Below, piece after piece: positions 1 through 11,648 of a stretch of 64,000 nt of DNA. The notes beneath the pieces were generated by a model. It was not told the origin of the DNA and ran no database searches. It saw only the letters and a program-made list of their open reading frames with translations. Position numbers and translations under genes: made by a program. Within the stretch, counting starts at the first letter, position 1. The number at the start of each line of letters is the position of its first letter. This DNA comes from Candidatus Mediterraneibacter quadrami (GTDB lineage: Bacteria > Bacillota > Clostridia > Lachnospirales > Lachnospiraceae): assembly GCA_019120575.1 (NCBI GenBank), contig DWUU01000048.1, forward strand, positions 78,226-142,225, in the 5' to 3' direction.

Positions 1-1
1 G

Positions 2-2124
<2,123 letters not shown>

Positions 2125-2136
2125 GGAGACAGGCAT

Positions 2137-2730
2137 ATGAGCGGACTGGATAAAATGAAAGTCCGGATCCTAGAAGATGCGAAGTGCACGGCGGCGGAGA
2201 TCACGGGAAAGGCCCGGGAAGAAGCCGGGGCCGCGGTACAGGCCGCAAAGGAGGCCGCAGAAGCGGAGAGCGCGCAGATCATTGAGCGTGCGGAGCGGAG
2301 CGCTTCCGACCATATCCGGAAGGCGGGGTCTTCCATGGATATGCAGCGCAGGCAGGCACTCCTCGGGGCGAAGCAGGCCGTGATTGGCGAGGTGCTGGAC
2401 GAGGCATACCGTGCGGTGATGGATCTGGACGATGGATCATATTTTAAACTGCTGGAAAAACTGTTGGAGAAGCATGTCCTGCCCGGGGACGGGGAGATCT
2501 GTTTTTCCGCGGAAGACCTGAGGCGGATGCCGGAAGGATTCGAAGAGAAGATAAGCCGCATCGCCGCGGCAAAGGGCGGCAGCCTGAAGGTGTCTGACCG
2601 TCCGGCGCAGATGGACGGCGGTTTCCGGCTCGTCTACGGCGGCATTGAAGAGAACTGCACCATCCGGGCTGTGTTTGACGCAGGAAGAGAGGAAATGTCC
2701 GACCGGGTGAACCGGATGCTGTTCGGATAA
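2137..2730 (+). CDS. ntpE: V-type ATP synthase subunit E (peripheral stalk)
   Basis: Peripheral-stalk subunit of 197 residues. The N-terminal ~110 residues are highly charged and Ala/Glu/Arg-rich with no Pro or Gly breaks, as expected for the long helix that pairs with the partner stalk subunit. The C-terminal part (DGGFRLVYGGIEENCT) matches the globular E-subunit domain that caps the A/B hexamer. The start follows AAGGAGACAGGCAT. The recognisable G/H-type stalk partner is not seen in this window and may lie upstream of ntpI. Operon position between K and C agrees with the family order. Confidence 0.93.
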   Translation: MSGLDKMKVRILEDAKCTAAEITGKAREEAGAAVQAAKEAAEAESAQIIERAERSASDHIRKAGSSMDMQRRQALLGAKQAVIGEVLDEAYRAVMDLDDGSYFKLLEKLLEKHVLPGDGEICFSAEDLRRMPEGFEEKISRIAAAKGGSLKVSDRPAQMDGGFRLVYGGIEENCTIRAVFDAGREEMSDRVNRMLFG

Positions 2731-2755
2731 AGCGCAGACGTCAGGAGGGATGAAC

Positions 2756-3727
2756 TTGAGTGATACAAAATATACTTACGCGGTCGCACGGATCCGTGCC
2801 CTGGAAGTATCCCTGTTCTCCGATGCATTTATTGAGCAGCTGCTGGCATGCAGAAATGCGGACCAGGTGCTCCGGTCGGTGATCGAGAAAGGCTGGGGCG
2901 GCATGGACGCCGGAAATGATGCGGAAGCAGTCCTCAAATGCGAAGAGGAGAAAGCCTGGGCGGTGATCCGGGATGTGGCGCCCGATATGCGGGTGTTCGA
3001 CGTGCTGTCTTATCCGAAGCTTTACCATAACCTGAAAGCGGCGGTGAAGGAAGTGTACGCAGGCATGAAGAATCCGTCCATGTTCTATGACGACTGCCCG
3101 ATCCCGGGCGAAGAGATGTACCGGATCGTTGAGAACCGGGATTTCGGCCGCCTTCCCGGAAACATGGGGCGGACGGCGCAGGAGGCGCTGGATCTGCTGC
3201 TCCATACCGGAGACGGACAGCTGTGCGATATCATGATCGACCGGGCGGCTCTTGACGCCATCGAAGAGGCGGGGCGCCAGTCAGGTGAGAAGATCATCGC
3301 GGACTATGCGGACACGACCGTTGCCATCGCGGACATCAAGATCGCGGTCCGTTCCCAGAAGACGGGAAAGGATGCCGATTTCATGAGAAATGCTATGGCA
3401 GAGTGCGAAAGCATCAGCCGGGACCAGCTGATCCGGGCCGCGCTTTCCGGGGCGGAGGAGATCGCCCGGTATCTGGAAGGCACATCCTATGCCGGAGGCG
3501 CGGAGAGTTTGAGAGAGTCGCCGTCGGCATTCGAACGCTGGTGCGACAACCGGATGATTGAAACGCTGAAGAGCCAGAAATACGAGACATTTTCAGTGGG
3601 GCCGCTTCTGGCCTATCTGGTGGCGAGAGAGACGGAGATCAGGACGGTGCGGATCATCCTGACCGGGAAACAGAACGGGTTCTCTGATGATGCGATCCGG
3701 GAAAGGATAAGGGAAATGTATGTATAA
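2756..3727 (+). CDS. ntpC: V-type ATP synthase subunit C
   Basis: Central-stalk adaptor (subunit C/d), a soluble helical protein that sits on the K ring and receives the D/F axle. I place the start at TTG 2756, giving MSDTKYTYAVARIRALE, because it is 7 nt after AGGAGGG. The in-frame ATG at 2750 lies right on the Shine-Dalgarno and is too close to be used. The product is 323 residues, normal for the family, and shows the repeated helical blocks typical of it (for example SYPKLYHNLKAAVKEVYAG). It overlaps ntpF by 8 bp. Confidence 0.93.
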   Translation: MSDTKYTYAVARIRALEVSLFSDAFIEQLLACRNADQVLRSVIEKGWGGMDAGNDAEAVLKCEEEKAWAVIRDVAPDMRVFDVLSYPKLYHNLKAAVKEVYAGMKNPSMFYDDCPIPGEEMYRIVENRDFGRLPGNMGRTAQEALDLLLHTGDGQLCDIMIDRAALDAIEEAGRQSGEKIIADYADTTVAIADIKIAVRSQKTGKDADFMRNAMAECESISRDQLIRAALSGAEEIARYLEGTSYAGGAESLRESPSAFERWCDNRMIETLKSQKYETFSVGPLLAYLVARETEIRTVRIILTGKQNGFSDDAIRERIREMYV

Positions 3728-4043
3728 GATAGCAGTAGTCGGCGATTACGACAGCATTTACGGTTTCGCCACGCTGGGGCTGGAAATCTGTCCGGCGGGG
3801 AACCGGGAGGAAGTACGAAACACACTCCGCCGGCTTGCGGAGGAAGATTACGGGATCATCTACATCACGGAGGCGGCAGCCATCGGGGTGGAGAGCGACC
3901 TGGAAGCTCTGAGGGAAAGAATGCTGCCGGCGGTCATACAGATACCGGGCGTGTCAGGCAATACCGGCGCCGGCGTACAGGGCGTGCGCCGGACGGTTGA
4001 GCAGGCGGTCGGATCGGATATTCTGTTTGGAGGAGTAAGCTAA
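3720..4043 (+). CDS. ntpF: V-type ATP synthase subunit F
   Basis: Small central-axle subunit of 107 residues that joins subunit D in the rotor. The N-terminus [20 protein letters not shown] is diagnostic: the conserved GD and GF elements begin the Rossmann-like fold of subunit F. Later, [14 protein letters not shown] is the second conserved strand-turn. It starts inside the end of ntpC and its stop overlaps the ntpA start by one base (TAATG), so F and A are likely translated in step. Confidence 0.95.
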   Translation: MYKIAVVGDYDSIYGFATLGLEICPAGNREEVRNTLRRLAEEDYGIIYITEAAAIGVESDLEALRERMLPAVIQIPGVSGNTGAGVQGVRRTVEQAVGSDILFGGVS

Positions 4044-5809
4044 TGAGCACAGGAGTGATTAAGAAAGTCGCAGGCCCTCTGGTCATCGCAGAGGGGATGC
4101 GGGATGCAAATATGTACGACGTGGTCCGTGTGTCAGAGCAGCGCCTGATCGGCGAGATTATCGAGATGCATGGCGACCGGGCATCGATCCAGGTTTATGA
4201 GGAGACGTCGGGACTGGGACCGGGCGAGCCGGTGGAATCCATGGATGTTCCCATGTCCGTGGAACTGGGCCCCGGGCTGATTACCAGCATTTACGACGGG
4301 ATCCAGCGGCCCCTGGATGATATTATGAAAATTTCGGGCAGCAACCTGAAGCGGGGCGTGGAAGTGCCGTCCCTGAAGCGGGACCTGAAGTGGGCGTTCG
4401 TCCCTACGGTGAAGGCCGGCGATGAGGTTGAGGCGGGCGATGTGATCGGTACGGTGCAGGAGACGGTCCTCGTGCAGCAGAAGATCATGGTGCCCTACGG
4501 GATGAAAGGAAAGATCCGGGAGATCAGATCCGGAGAATTTACGGTAGAGGAGACGGTAGCTGTTCTTGAGACGGCGGACGGCGATAAAGAGCTGACGCTG
4601 ATGCAGAAATGGCCGGTCCGCCGGGGCCGTCCGTACCAGAAGAAGCTTCCGCCGGAGATGCCCCTTGTAACGGGTCAGCGCGTCATCGATACATTTTTCC
4701 CGATTGCCAAAGGCGGCGTGGCGGCAGTGCCGGGCCCCTTCGGAAGCGGCAAGACCGTGATCCAGCATCAGCTGGCGAAATGGGCGGAAGCCGACATCGT
4801 GGTCTACATCGGCTGCGGCGAGCGGGGCAATGAGATGACGGACGTGCTGAACGAGTTCCCGGAACTGAAAGATCCGAAGACGGGACAGCCGCTGATGCAG
4901 CGGACCGTCCTGATCGCCAATACGTCGGATATGCCGGTGGCTGCCCGTGAGGCGTCCATTTACACCGGGATCACCATTGCGGAATATTTCCGCGACATGG
5001 GCTATTCGGTGGCGCTGATGGCAGACTCCACCTCCCGCTGGGCCGAGGCGCTCCGGGAGATGTCCGGGCGTCTGGAAGAGATGCCGGGCGAGGAAGGCTA
5101 TCCGGCCTACCTGGGAAGCCGTCTGGCGCAGTTCTATGAGCGCGCGGGGCATGTGGTCTCCCTTGGGAAAGAGGGGCGGGAAGGCGCCCTCTCCGTGATT
5201 GGCGCGGTATCCCCGCCGGGCGGCGATACGTCCGAACCGGTATCCCAGGCGACGCTGCGCATCGTGAAGGTATTCTGGGGACTGGATTCCGCGCTTGCCT
5301 ACAAGCGTCATTTCCCGGCCATCAACTGGCTGAACAGTTATTCCCTGTATCTGGACGATATGGAGAAATGGTTCAACGGACATGTGGCGCCGGACTGGAT
5401 GGAAGGCCGCCAGAAGATGATGACGCTCCTGCAGGAAGAGGCGGAGCTGGAAGAGATCGTGAAGATGGTCGGCATGGATGCGCTCTCGCCGGGCGACCGC
5501 CTGAAGATGGAGGCGGCACGTTCGATCCGCGAGGATTTCCTGCACCAGAATTCATTCCATGAAGTGGACACCTATACGTCCCTGAAGAAACAGCATATGA
5601 TGATGCTTCTTGTAAATGCATTTTACGACCGCGCCGTGAAGGCGCTCTCCGAGGGCGCGTCCCTGCAGAAGCTGATCGGCATGCCGGTGCGGGAGCAGAT
5701 CGGGCGTTTCAAATACGTGCATGAGGATGCACTGGATGAAGAATATAAGAAAGTTGACGAGGCGCTGACCGCCCAGATCGCGGGAGCATTTGTAAAGGAG
5801 GGCCGCTAA
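4043..5809 (+). CDS. ntpA: V-type ATP synthase catalytic subunit A
   Basis: Catalytic nucleotide-binding subunit, 588 residues, the usual length for a bacterial V/A-type A subunit. Order of parts: an N-terminal beta-barrel (about 1-70), the A-subunit-specific non-homologous insert (about 110-190), then the RecA-like core with Walker [10 protein letters not shown] near residue 233, the catalytic Glu loop in GCGERGNEM, and [14 protein letters not shown]. The C-terminal helical domain begins near residue 440. It follows ntpF with a one-base overlap and touches ntpB directly, so A and B are likely made in equal amounts. Confidence 0.98.
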   Translation: MSTGVIKKVAGPLVIAEGMRDANMYDVVRVSEQRLIGEIIEMHGDRASIQVYEETSGLGPGEPVESMDVPMSVELGPGLITSIYDGIQRPLDDIMKISGSNLKRGVEVPSLKRDLKWAFVPTVKAGDEVEAGDVIGTVQETVLVQQKIMVPYGMKGKIREIRSGEFTVEETVAVLETADGDKELTLMQKWPVRRGRPYQKKLPPEMPLVTGQRVIDTFFPIAKGGVAAVPGPFGSGKTVIQHQLAKWAEADIVVYIGCGERGNEMTDVLNEFPELKDPKTGQPLMQRTVLIANTSDMPVAAREASIYTGITIAEYFRDMGYSVALMADSTSRWAEALREMSGRLEEMPGEEGYPAYLGSRLAQFYERAGHVVSLGKEGREGALSVIGAVSPPGGDTSEPVSQATLRIVKVFWGLDSALAYKRHFPAINWLNSYSLYLDDMEKWFNGHVAPDWMEGRQKMMTLLQEEAELEEIVKMVGMDALSPGDRLKMEAARSIREDFLHQNSFHEVDTYTSLKKQHMMMLLVNAFYDRAVKALSEGASLQKLIGMPVREQIGRFKYVHEDALDEEYKKVDEALTAQIAGAFVKEGR

Positions 5810-7180
5810 ATGCCAAAAGAGTACAGAACCATACAGGAAATAGCCGGACCGCTGATGCTCGTGCGCGGCGTGGAAGGCGTGACATACGATGAGCTTGGCG
5901 AGATCGAGCTGGTGAACGGTGAGACGAGGCGCTGCAAGGTCCTTGAAGTAAACGGAAGCGATGTGCTCGTGCAGCTCTTTGAGAGTTCCACCGGCATCAA
6001 CCTGTCCAACAGCAAAGTCCGCTTCCTCGGACGGAGCATGGAGCTGGGCGTATCCGAAGACATGCTGGGACGCGTGTTCGACGGCCTGGGACGTCCCATC
6101 GACGACGGACCGGAGATCCTGCCGGAGGCCCGCATGGATATCAACGGCCTGCCCATGAACCCGGCGGCCAGAAGCTACCCGGAAGAGTTTATCCAGACCG
6201 GCGTGTCCGCCATCGACGGACTGAACACGCTGGTAAGGGGGCAGAAGCTGCCGATTTTCTCGGCGTCCGGCCTGCCCCACGCGCAGCTGGCGGCACAGAT
6301 CGCGCGCCAGGCAAAGGTGCTCGGAAAAGATGAGAACTTTGCCGTTGTATTTGCGGCCATGGGAATTACATTTGAAGAATCCAACTTCTTCGTGGAAAGC
6401 TTCCGCGAGACCGGCGCCCTGGACCGCACCGTGCTGTTCGTCAACCTGGCGAACGACCCGGCCATCGAGCGGATCGCCACCCCAAGGATGGCGCTGACCG
6501 CCGCCGAATACCTCGCATTTGAAAAAGACATGCATGTGCTGGTCATTCTGACCGACATTACAAACTACGCGGACGCCCTCCGCGAAGTGTCCGCTGCTCG
6601 TAAGGAAGTGCCGGGACGCCGCGGGTATCCGGGCTATATGTACACGGACCTGGCGTCCATTTACGAGAGAGCCGGACGGCAGAGAGGGAAGAAGGGAAGC
6701 ATCACCATGATCCCCATCCTCACCATGCCGGAGGATGATAAGACCCATCCGATCCCGGACCTGACCGGATATATCACGGAAGGCCAGATCATCCTGAGCC
6801 GTGAACTGTACCGCAAGGGCGTGACCCCGCCCATCGACGTACTGCCGTCCCTGTCCCGTCTGAAGGATAAGGGGATCGGCGAGGGCAAGACCCGGGCGGA
6901 TCACTCCAACACCATGAACCAGCTCTTTGCCGCATATGCCCGCGGAAAAGACGCCAAAGAACTCATGGTCATCCTGGGTGAGGCGGCGTTGACGGAGATC
7001 GACCTGATGTACGCGAAATTTGCGGATGCATTCGAGCAGGAATACGTATCCCAGGGCTACAGTACCGACCGCAGCATCGAGGAGACGCTGGACATCGGCT
7101 GGAAGCTGCTGCGCATGCTGCCCCGCACCGAACTCAAGCGGATCGACGACAAATATCTTGATGTGTACTATGCCGATTAG
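5810..7180 (+). CDS. ntpB: V-type ATP synthase subunit B
   Basis: Non-catalytic partner of subunit A in the A3B3 head, 456 residues. As expected for B subunits, the P-loop is replaced by [19 protein letters not shown], while the arginine-finger region ([20 protein letters not shown]) is kept. ATG directly follows the ntpA stop. After ntpB the tight packing of the operon breaks: 257 bp containing a hairpin and a 50-bp tandem repeat separate it from ntpD, so D may be expressed at a different level. Confidence 0.97.
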   Translation: MPKEYRTIQEIAGPLMLVRGVEGVTYDELGEIELVNGETRRCKVLEVNGSDVLVQLFESSTGINLSNSKVRFLGRSMELGVSEDMLGRVFDGLGRPIDDGPEILPEARMDINGLPMNPAARSYPEEFIQTGVSAIDGLNTLVRGQKLPIFSASGLPHAQLAAQIARQAKVLGKDENFAVVFAAMGITFEESNFFVESFRETGALDRTVLFVNLANDPAIERIATPRMALTAAEYLAFEKDMHVLVILTDITNYADALREVSAARKEVPGRRGYPGYMYTDLASIYERAGRQRGKKGSITMIPILTMPEDDKTHPIPDLTGYITEGQIILSRELYRKGVTPPIDVLPSLSRLKDKGIGEGKTRADHSNTMNQLFAAYARGKDAKELMVILGEAALTEIDLMYAKFADAFEQEYVSQGYSTDRSIEETLDIGWKLLRMLPRTELKRIDDKYLDVYYAD

Positions 7181-7203
7181 CAGTTCCGCGGTGCGCACAT
7201 GGA

Positions 7204-7246
7204 CAAAAAGCGGTATGCAGGCTTGCCTGCACATGACGCTTTTTGG
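7204..7246 (+). other. imperfect hairpin downstream of ntpB
   Basis: An outer stem AAAAAGCG/CGCTTTTT encloses an inner stem TGCAGGC/GCCTGCA with a 2-nt loop. The downstream arm ends in a run of T, so it could act as a partial terminator or as an RNA-processing or stability element between ntpB and ntpD. No function can be shown from sequence alone. Confidence 0.5.
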
Positions 7247-7312
7247 ACAGGGGCATAGGGCGGACGCCCGCAGTGAGATGGAGCGAAGCGGAATCGAACT
7301 ATCGCGGAACGG

Positions 7313-7423
7313 AAGGCGGAAATACCCCGAAGCGTAAGCGGAGGGGCCTGTCCCGGAAGCCGAAGGCGGAAATCCCCCGAAGCGTGAGCGAAGGGGCCTG
7401 TCCCGGAAGCCGGAGGCGAGAAT
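7313..7423. repeat. 50-bp tandem repeat between ntpB and ntpD (2.2 units)
   Basis: Unit 1 is 7313-7362, unit 2 is 7363-7412, and a decayed third start runs to 7423. The two full units differ at only about four positions. Each contains CCCCGAAGCG and GGCCTGTCCCGGAAGCCG. The last partial unit runs into the ntpD Shine-Dalgarno (AATAAGGAGG). The copies are in-phase with each other but 50 is not a multiple of three, so this is non-coding. It looks like an extragenic repeat expanded by slippage. Confidence 0.8.
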
Positions 7424-7437
7424 AAGGAGGTGGCATT

Positions 7438-8094
7438 GTGGCGGCAAAACAGGTGAACCCGACCAGAATGGAGCTGACGCGTCTGAAGAAGAAGCGGATC
7501 ACCGCGATCCGCGGCCACAAGCTTCTGAAAGACAAGCGTGACGAACTGATGCGCCAGTATCTGGACCTGGTCCGGGAAAATATGGAAGTGCGCAAAAAAG
7601 TAGAAGCCGGGATCCGCTCGGCAAACCGGAATTTTGTCATTGCAAAAGCCGGCATGTCGGAAGCGGCGCTCAATACAGCGCTTCTTGCGCCGAAACAGGA
7701 GATCACCCTGGAAGCAGGCGGGAAGAATGTCATGAGCGTGGACATCCCGACCTTTGAATACAAGACCAGGACGGCGGATGAGAATGACATCTATTCCTAT
7801 GGATTTGCATTTACATCCAGCGATCTGGACGGAGCGGTGAAATCCCTGGCGGATATTCTTCCGGACATGATCCGGCTGGCGGAGTGCGAGAAGGCATGCC
7901 AGCTCATGGCGGCGGAGATCGAAAAAACAAGAAGGCGCGTAAACGCGCTGGAGCATGTGATCATTCCGGAGACGGAGGAGAGCATTAAATATATTACGAT
8001 GAAGCTGGACGAGAATGAGCGGAGTACGCAGATCCGGCTGATGAAAGTAAAAGATATGATGCTGGAAGAGGCACATCATTACAGTGAAAAATGA
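7438..8094 (+). CDS. ntpD: V-type ATP synthase subunit D
   Basis: Central rotor axle, 218 residues, which transmits torque between the A3B3 head and the ring. The N-terminal PTRMELTRLKKKRITAIRGH and following LLKDKRDELMRQYLDL are the hallmark of subunit D. The C-terminal helix (RRRVNALEHVIIPETEESIK) is also diagnostic. It is predicted to be almost entirely two long antiparallel helices. GTG start 7438 follows AAGGAGG. It closes the operon; metG follows behind its own promoter and T-box. Confidence 0.96.
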   Translation: MAAKQVNPTRMELTRLKKKRITAIRGHKLLKDKRDELMRQYLDLVRENMEVRKKVEAGIRSANRNFVIAKAGMSEAALNTALLAPKQEITLEAGGKNVMSVDIPTFEYKTRTADENDIYSYGFAFTSSDLDGAVKSLADILPDMIRLAECEKACQLMAAEIEKTRRRVNALEHVIIPETEESIKYITMKLDENERSTQIRLMKVKDMMLEEAHHYSEK

Positions 8095-8114
8095 AAGTGC
8101 CGGCCGGGATCCGG

Positions 8115-8143
8115 TTGACATTTCCAGCTGCATGTGCTACCCT
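8115..8143 (+). promoter_or_regulatory. candidate promoter of the metG leader
   Basis: TTGACA (8115-8120), a 17-bp spacer, and a TG-extended -10 (TGCTACCCT; hexamer 8138-8143). It lies just after ntpD and ahead of the T-box leader, so metG can be transcribed independently of the ATPase operon. Confidence 0.6.
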
Positions 8144-8154
8144 TTTCTACAGGT

Positions 8155-8510
8155 CGGCAGACCGGAATGACTGACAAATGCGATGATGAAGAGAGTAGTC
8201 TGAGGGAAGCTTTACAGAGAAATCCTGTTGGATATCCGGAGGGGATATCGTGCTGAGAGGGATGAGCGGAATACAGATGAACATGGCTTCTGAGCGGCGC
8301 ACCGAACTGTGGGGAAAATGGAAGCGTCTGAAAGACAGACGTTAAGTGCTCCCGGCGAGGCTGCGATGGGTTCCGCCCGTTACAGCGGAGAAGTGCTGAC
8401 AGGCACTTGCAGAGGTTCTGTCCGCGAGGGCGGGACGAAGAGAAGTGGTAACACGGTTAAATATCCGTCTTCTTAATTCCTGTATGAGGATTGAGAAGGC
8501 GGCTTTTTTA
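8155..8510 (+). ncRNA. T-box leader (tRNA-Met sensing) with intrinsic terminator
   Basis: Long structured leader of about 350 nt. The T-box core AGAAGTGGTAACACGG (8441-8456) carries TGGT, which can pair with the ACCA end of an uncharged tRNA with discriminator A. An AUG triplet at 8283-8285 in GAACATGGCTTCTGAGC fits the specifier-loop context at the 3' side of Stem I. An antiterminator (CACGG...CCGT, AAGAGAAG...CTTCTT) is mutually exclusive with a terminator stem CCGTCTTCTTAATTCC/GGATTGAGAAGGCGG (8465-8502) followed by T's. Uncharged tRNA-Met would favour readthrough into metG. The T-box call is firm; the AUG specifier is read by eye. Confidence 0.88.
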
Positions 8511-8557
8511 TATCCACGGGAAAAATTGTTTTCCTGTGTCAGATTAAGGAGGTTATT

Positions 8558-10480
8558 ATGGCAGAGAATCAGAAACCAAAGTATTACATTACAACAGCGA
8601 TCGCCTATACATCAGGCAAACCGCATATCGGCAACACGTATGAGATCGTGCTTGCGGATGCGATCGCGCGCTACAAGAGAAGTCAGGGCTACGATGTGTT
8701 CTTCCAGACCGGTACAGACGAGCACGGACAGAAGATCGAGCTCAAGGCGGAAGAGGCAGGCGTTACACCGAAGGAATTTGTGGACAATGTTTCCTCAGAG
8801 ATCAAAAGGATCTGGGATCTGATGGATACGTCTTATGATAAATTTATCCGTACAACGGACGAGGATCATGAGAGACAGGTGCAGAAGATCTTCAGAAAAC
8901 TGTACGAGCAGGGGGATATTTACAAAGGCTATTATGAGGGACTGTACTGTACGCCCTGCGAGTCATTTTTCACAGAATCCCAGCTCGTGGACGGCAAGTG
9001 CCCGGACTGCGGTCGTGAGGTGCAGCCGGCGAAGGAGGAGGCATATTTCTTCAAAATGAGCAAATATGCGGATCGTCTGATCGAATACATCAACGAGCAT
9101 CCGGAGTTCATCCAGCCGGTATCCAGGAAGAATGAGATGATGAACAACTTCCTTCTTCCGGGACTTCAGGATCTGTGCGTGTCAAGAACCTCATTTAAAT
9201 GGGGCATTCCGGTGGACTTTGACCCGAAACATGTGACCTATGTATGGCTGGATGCACTGACCAACTATATCACCGGCATCGGTTATGATGCGGACGGCAG
9301 CAGCACGGAGCAGTTTGAGAAGCTGTGGCCGGCGGATCTGCATCTGATCGGGAAGGACATCATCCGCTTCCACACCATTTACTGGCCGATCTTCCTGATG
9401 GCGCTGGGACTGCCGCTGCCGAAGCAGGTATTCGGACATCCGTGGCTCCTGCAGGGGGACGGCAAGATGAGCAAGTCCAAGGGAAATGTGCTCTATGCGG
9501 ATGAACTGGTTGATTTCTTCGGCGTGGACGCGGTGCGCTATTTCGTGCTGCACGAGATGCCGTTTGAGAATGACGGCGTGATCACCTGGGAGCTGATGGT
9601 GGAGCGTCTGAACTCCGACCTGGCGAATACGCTGGGCAACCTGGTGAACCGGACCGTTTCCATGACTAACAAATATTTCGGCGGAACCGTGACGGACAAG
9701 GGCGTGGCAGAGGATGTGGACGCAGATCTGAAAGTCGTGATCGAGAATACGCCGAAGGCTGTAGAGGCGAAGATGGACGGACTTCGTGTGGCGGACGCCA
9801 TCACGGAGATCTTCAACCTCTTCAAACGCTGCAATAAATACATTGACGAAACCATGCCGTGGGCGCTGGCAAAAGATGAGGCGAAGAAAGACCGTCTGGA
9901 GACCGTGCTGTGGAACCTGATCCAGGGCATCTCAGCGGGCGCGGAGCTTCTCGAATCCTTCATGCCGTCAACGAGCAGAAAGATCCTGGAGCAGCTGGGC
10001 GGCGGCCATGTGACCGACAGGCCGGAGATCCTCTTCCAGAGGCTGGATCTCGAAGAAGTAATGAAAAAAGTAGAGGAACTTCATCCTCATGTGGAAGAAA
10101 CGGAAGAGACCGAAGGCGGGGAAGAAAAAGCCGTGATCGATATCGAACCGAAAGAAGAGATCACATTCGACCAGTTCGGGGCGATGCAGTTCCAGGTGGG
10201 CGAGATCATCGCCTGCGAGGAAGTAAAGAAGTCCAGAAAACTTCTCTGCTCCCAGGTAAAGATTGGAAGCCAGGTAAAACAGATCGTATCCGGCATCAAG
10301 GCGCATTACACACCGGAAGAGATGGTGGGCAAAAAAGTCATGGTGCTGGTAAACTTAAAGCCGGCGAAGCTGGCAGGCGTGCTCTCCGAGGGCATGCTGC
10401 TGTGCGCGGAGGACGCGGACGGCAACCTGTCGCTCATGGTGCCGGAGAAAGAGATGCCGGCAGGAGCGGAAATCAGTTAA
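8558..10480 (+). CDS. metG: methionyl-tRNA synthetase with C-terminal tRNA-binding domain
   Basis: Charges tRNA-Met with methionine in the cytoplasm. At 640 residues it is the long bacterial form. The HIGH-type motif is KPHIGNTY near residue 18. A Zn-knuckle (CTPCESFF...CPDCG) sits near 130-150, and KMSKSKGN near 300 is the second class I signature. An anticodon-binding helical domain follows. The last ~110 residues (from about 530) are an EMAP/Trbp111-type OB-fold, used for dimerisation and tRNA elbow binding. ATG follows TAAGGAGG. Regulation is by the upstream T-box. Confidence 0.98.
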   Translation: MAENQKPKYYITTAIAYTSGKPHIGNTYEIVLADAIARYKRSQGYDVFFQTGTDEHGQKIELKAEEAGVTPKEFVDNVSSEIKRIWDLMDTSYDKFIRTTDEDHERQVQKIFRKLYEQGDIYKGYYEGLYCTPCESFFTESQLVDGKCPDCGREVQPAKEEAYFFKMSKYADRLIEYINEHPEFIQPVSRKNEMMNNFLLPGLQDLCVSRTSFKWGIPVDFDPKHVTYVWLDALTNYITGIGYDADGSSTEQFEKLWPADLHLIGKDIIRFHTIYWPIFLMALGLPLPKQVFGHPWLLQGDGKMSKSKGNVLYADELVDFFGVDAVRYFVLHEMPFENDGVITWELMVERLNSDLANTLGNLVNRTVSMTNKYFGGTVTDKGVAEDVDADLKVVIENTPKAVEAKMDGLRVADAITEIFNLFKRCNKYIDETMPWALAKDEAKKDRLETVLWNLIQGISAGAELLESFMPSTSRKILEQLGGGHVTDRPEILFQRLDLEEVMKKVEELHPHVEETEETEGGEEKAVIDIEPKEEITFDQFGAMQFQVGEIIACEEVKKSRKLLCSQVKIGSQVKQIVSGIKAHYTPEEMVGKKVMVLVNLKPAKLAGVLSEGMLLCAEDADGNLSLMVPEKEMPAGAEIS

Positions 10481-10482
10481 AA

Positions 10483-10561
10483 AGGGACAGGGCAAATTTC
10501 AGTTTGGGACGTAGTAAAATTCAATTTTACTACGTCCCAAACCGCGTTTTGCCCTGTCCCT
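10483..10561. repeat. two-part palindrome between convergent metG and aminotransferase genes
   Basis: Outer arms AGGGACAGGGCAAA (10483-10496) and its exact complement (10548-10561) enclose an inner near-perfect palindrome, TTTGGGACGTAGTAAAATT and its complement (10503-10541). The whole 79-bp block could fold into one long hairpin. It begins 3 bp after the metG stop and includes the stop codon of the minus-strand gene. It could serve as a bidirectional terminator, but its size and nested arms look more like a small dispersed repeat. Confidence 0.75.
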
Positions 10562-11645
10562 AAATTGATAATTCATGCAAAAGTCTTGTATTATCTTCCG
10601 GCATCATGATGCAGAACCTGATGTATTCGCCCTCCAGACACTGGAACGAAGCACAGTCCCGGATCATAAGCCCCTTCCGGATGCACCGGTCGAATATATC
10701 TGCAGATGTAACGCCCTCTTTCAGAATCTTCAGGAGGATGAAATTGGCATAGGGTTCGTATGCTTTGTATTCCGGCATTTCCGATACTGCACGGTACATC
10801 CGGCCGCGTTCGGAGAGGATGAGTTCTCTTGTCCGGCGGATGTAATCCTGATCCTGGAACATTTTTTCTCCGGCGAACGCGCCGATGCTGTTCAGTGACC
10901 AGGGGATCTGTTTTTCTTTCATTTTTTTCAGGAAGTTCATATTGCCGGTGATGCCGTATCCGAACCGCATGCCCGGCGCCGCGAAGAATTTGGACACGCC
11001 CCGCAGCACCATCAGGTTGGTAAAGCGCTTCGTAAATGGTACGGCAGTTACCGTGCTGATGTCCGGAGCGAATTCTACATAGGTTTCATCGATCATTACG
11101 AAGATATCATGTTCTGAACAGAAGGTGAGCAGCTGTTCCATATCATCGTGAAGGATTGCAGATGATGTAGGATTGTTCGGATTGCAGATGATCAGGAAAT
11201 CGAATCCTGTCTCCAGCGTCCGGCAGAGATCATCCACATCGAGCCTGAAATCCTGTGCTTCTTTCAGGTGATAATATTCCTGCGTGCTGCCGGACAGGGC
11301 GAGCTCCCGGGAATATTCTGAATAGGTCGGGCCCAGGATGAGGGTGCGCTTTGGGGCGCGTGCATCGATGAGCAGCGCGATCAGTTCGCTGGATCCGTTC
11401 CCTGGCAGAATGAATTCTGCGGGAATACTGCAGTATTCTGAAATGGTTTCCCGGAGGGATGTGTATTCCCGGTCCGGATAGGAGGAGAGCAGATCCACAT
11501 GGGCGGTAATATCCGCCTTTACTTTTCCGGAGATTCCGAGCGGGTTGACGTTGGCACCGAATCTGACGATCTCATTTTTATTTAAATGATAGTATTCGCA
11601 TATTTTCTCAATATCGCTTCCGTGGAAGACAGGTTTTGTATCCAT
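10560..11645 (-). CDS. PLP-dependent aminotransferase, HisC/CobD-like
   Basis: Fold-type I aminotransferase of 361 residues. The N-terminus (HGSDIEKICEYY...ANVNPLG) and LRGVSKFFAAPGMRFGYG, with the PLP-binding Lys in SK, resemble threonine-phosphate decarboxylase (CobD) more than histidinol-phosphate aminotransferase. ICNPNNPTS and MIDETYVEF are the usual cofactor-contact motifs. No cobalamin or histidine genes are visible nearby, so the substrate is uncertain. The start is 9 nt after CAGGAG, which lies in the end of degV, 3 bp away. The two are therefore coupled, degV first. The stop codon is inside the palindrome. Confidence 0.85.
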   Translation of the reverse strand: MDTKPVFHGSDIEKICEYYHLNKNEIVRFGANVNPLGISGKVKADITAHVDLLSSYPDREYTSLRETISEYCSIPAEFILPGNGSSELIALLIDARAPKRTLILGPTYSEYSRELALSGSTQEYYHLKEAQDFRLDVDDLCRTLETGFDFLIICNPNNPTSSAILHDDMEQLLTFCSEHDIFVMIDETYVEFAPDISTVTAVPFTKRFTNLMVLRGVSKFFAAPGMRFGYGITGNMNFLKKMKEKQIPWSLNSIGAFAGEKMFQDQDYIRRTRELILSERGRMYRAVSEMPEYKAYEPYANFILLKILKEGVTSADIFDRCIRKGLMIRDCASFQCLEGEYIRFCIMMPEDNTRLLHELSI

Positions 11646-11648
11646 AGT

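Noticed and set aside
7313..7423. Possible CRISPR repeats
   Set aside because: Two adjacent 50-bp units with no spacers between them and no cas genes; a simple tandem repeat.
5552..7447. 631-codon open frame on the minus strand across ntpA/ntpB
   Set aside because: It is an opposite-strand reading of GC-rich V-ATPase genes, with no ribosome site and a Cys/His/Arg-rich product resembling nothing. The plus-strand genes are certain.
10560..11645. Cobalamin pathway inferred from the CobD-like aminotransferase
   Set aside because: No other cob/cbi gene is in the window and HisC-like functions share these motifs, so naming it cobD is not justified.
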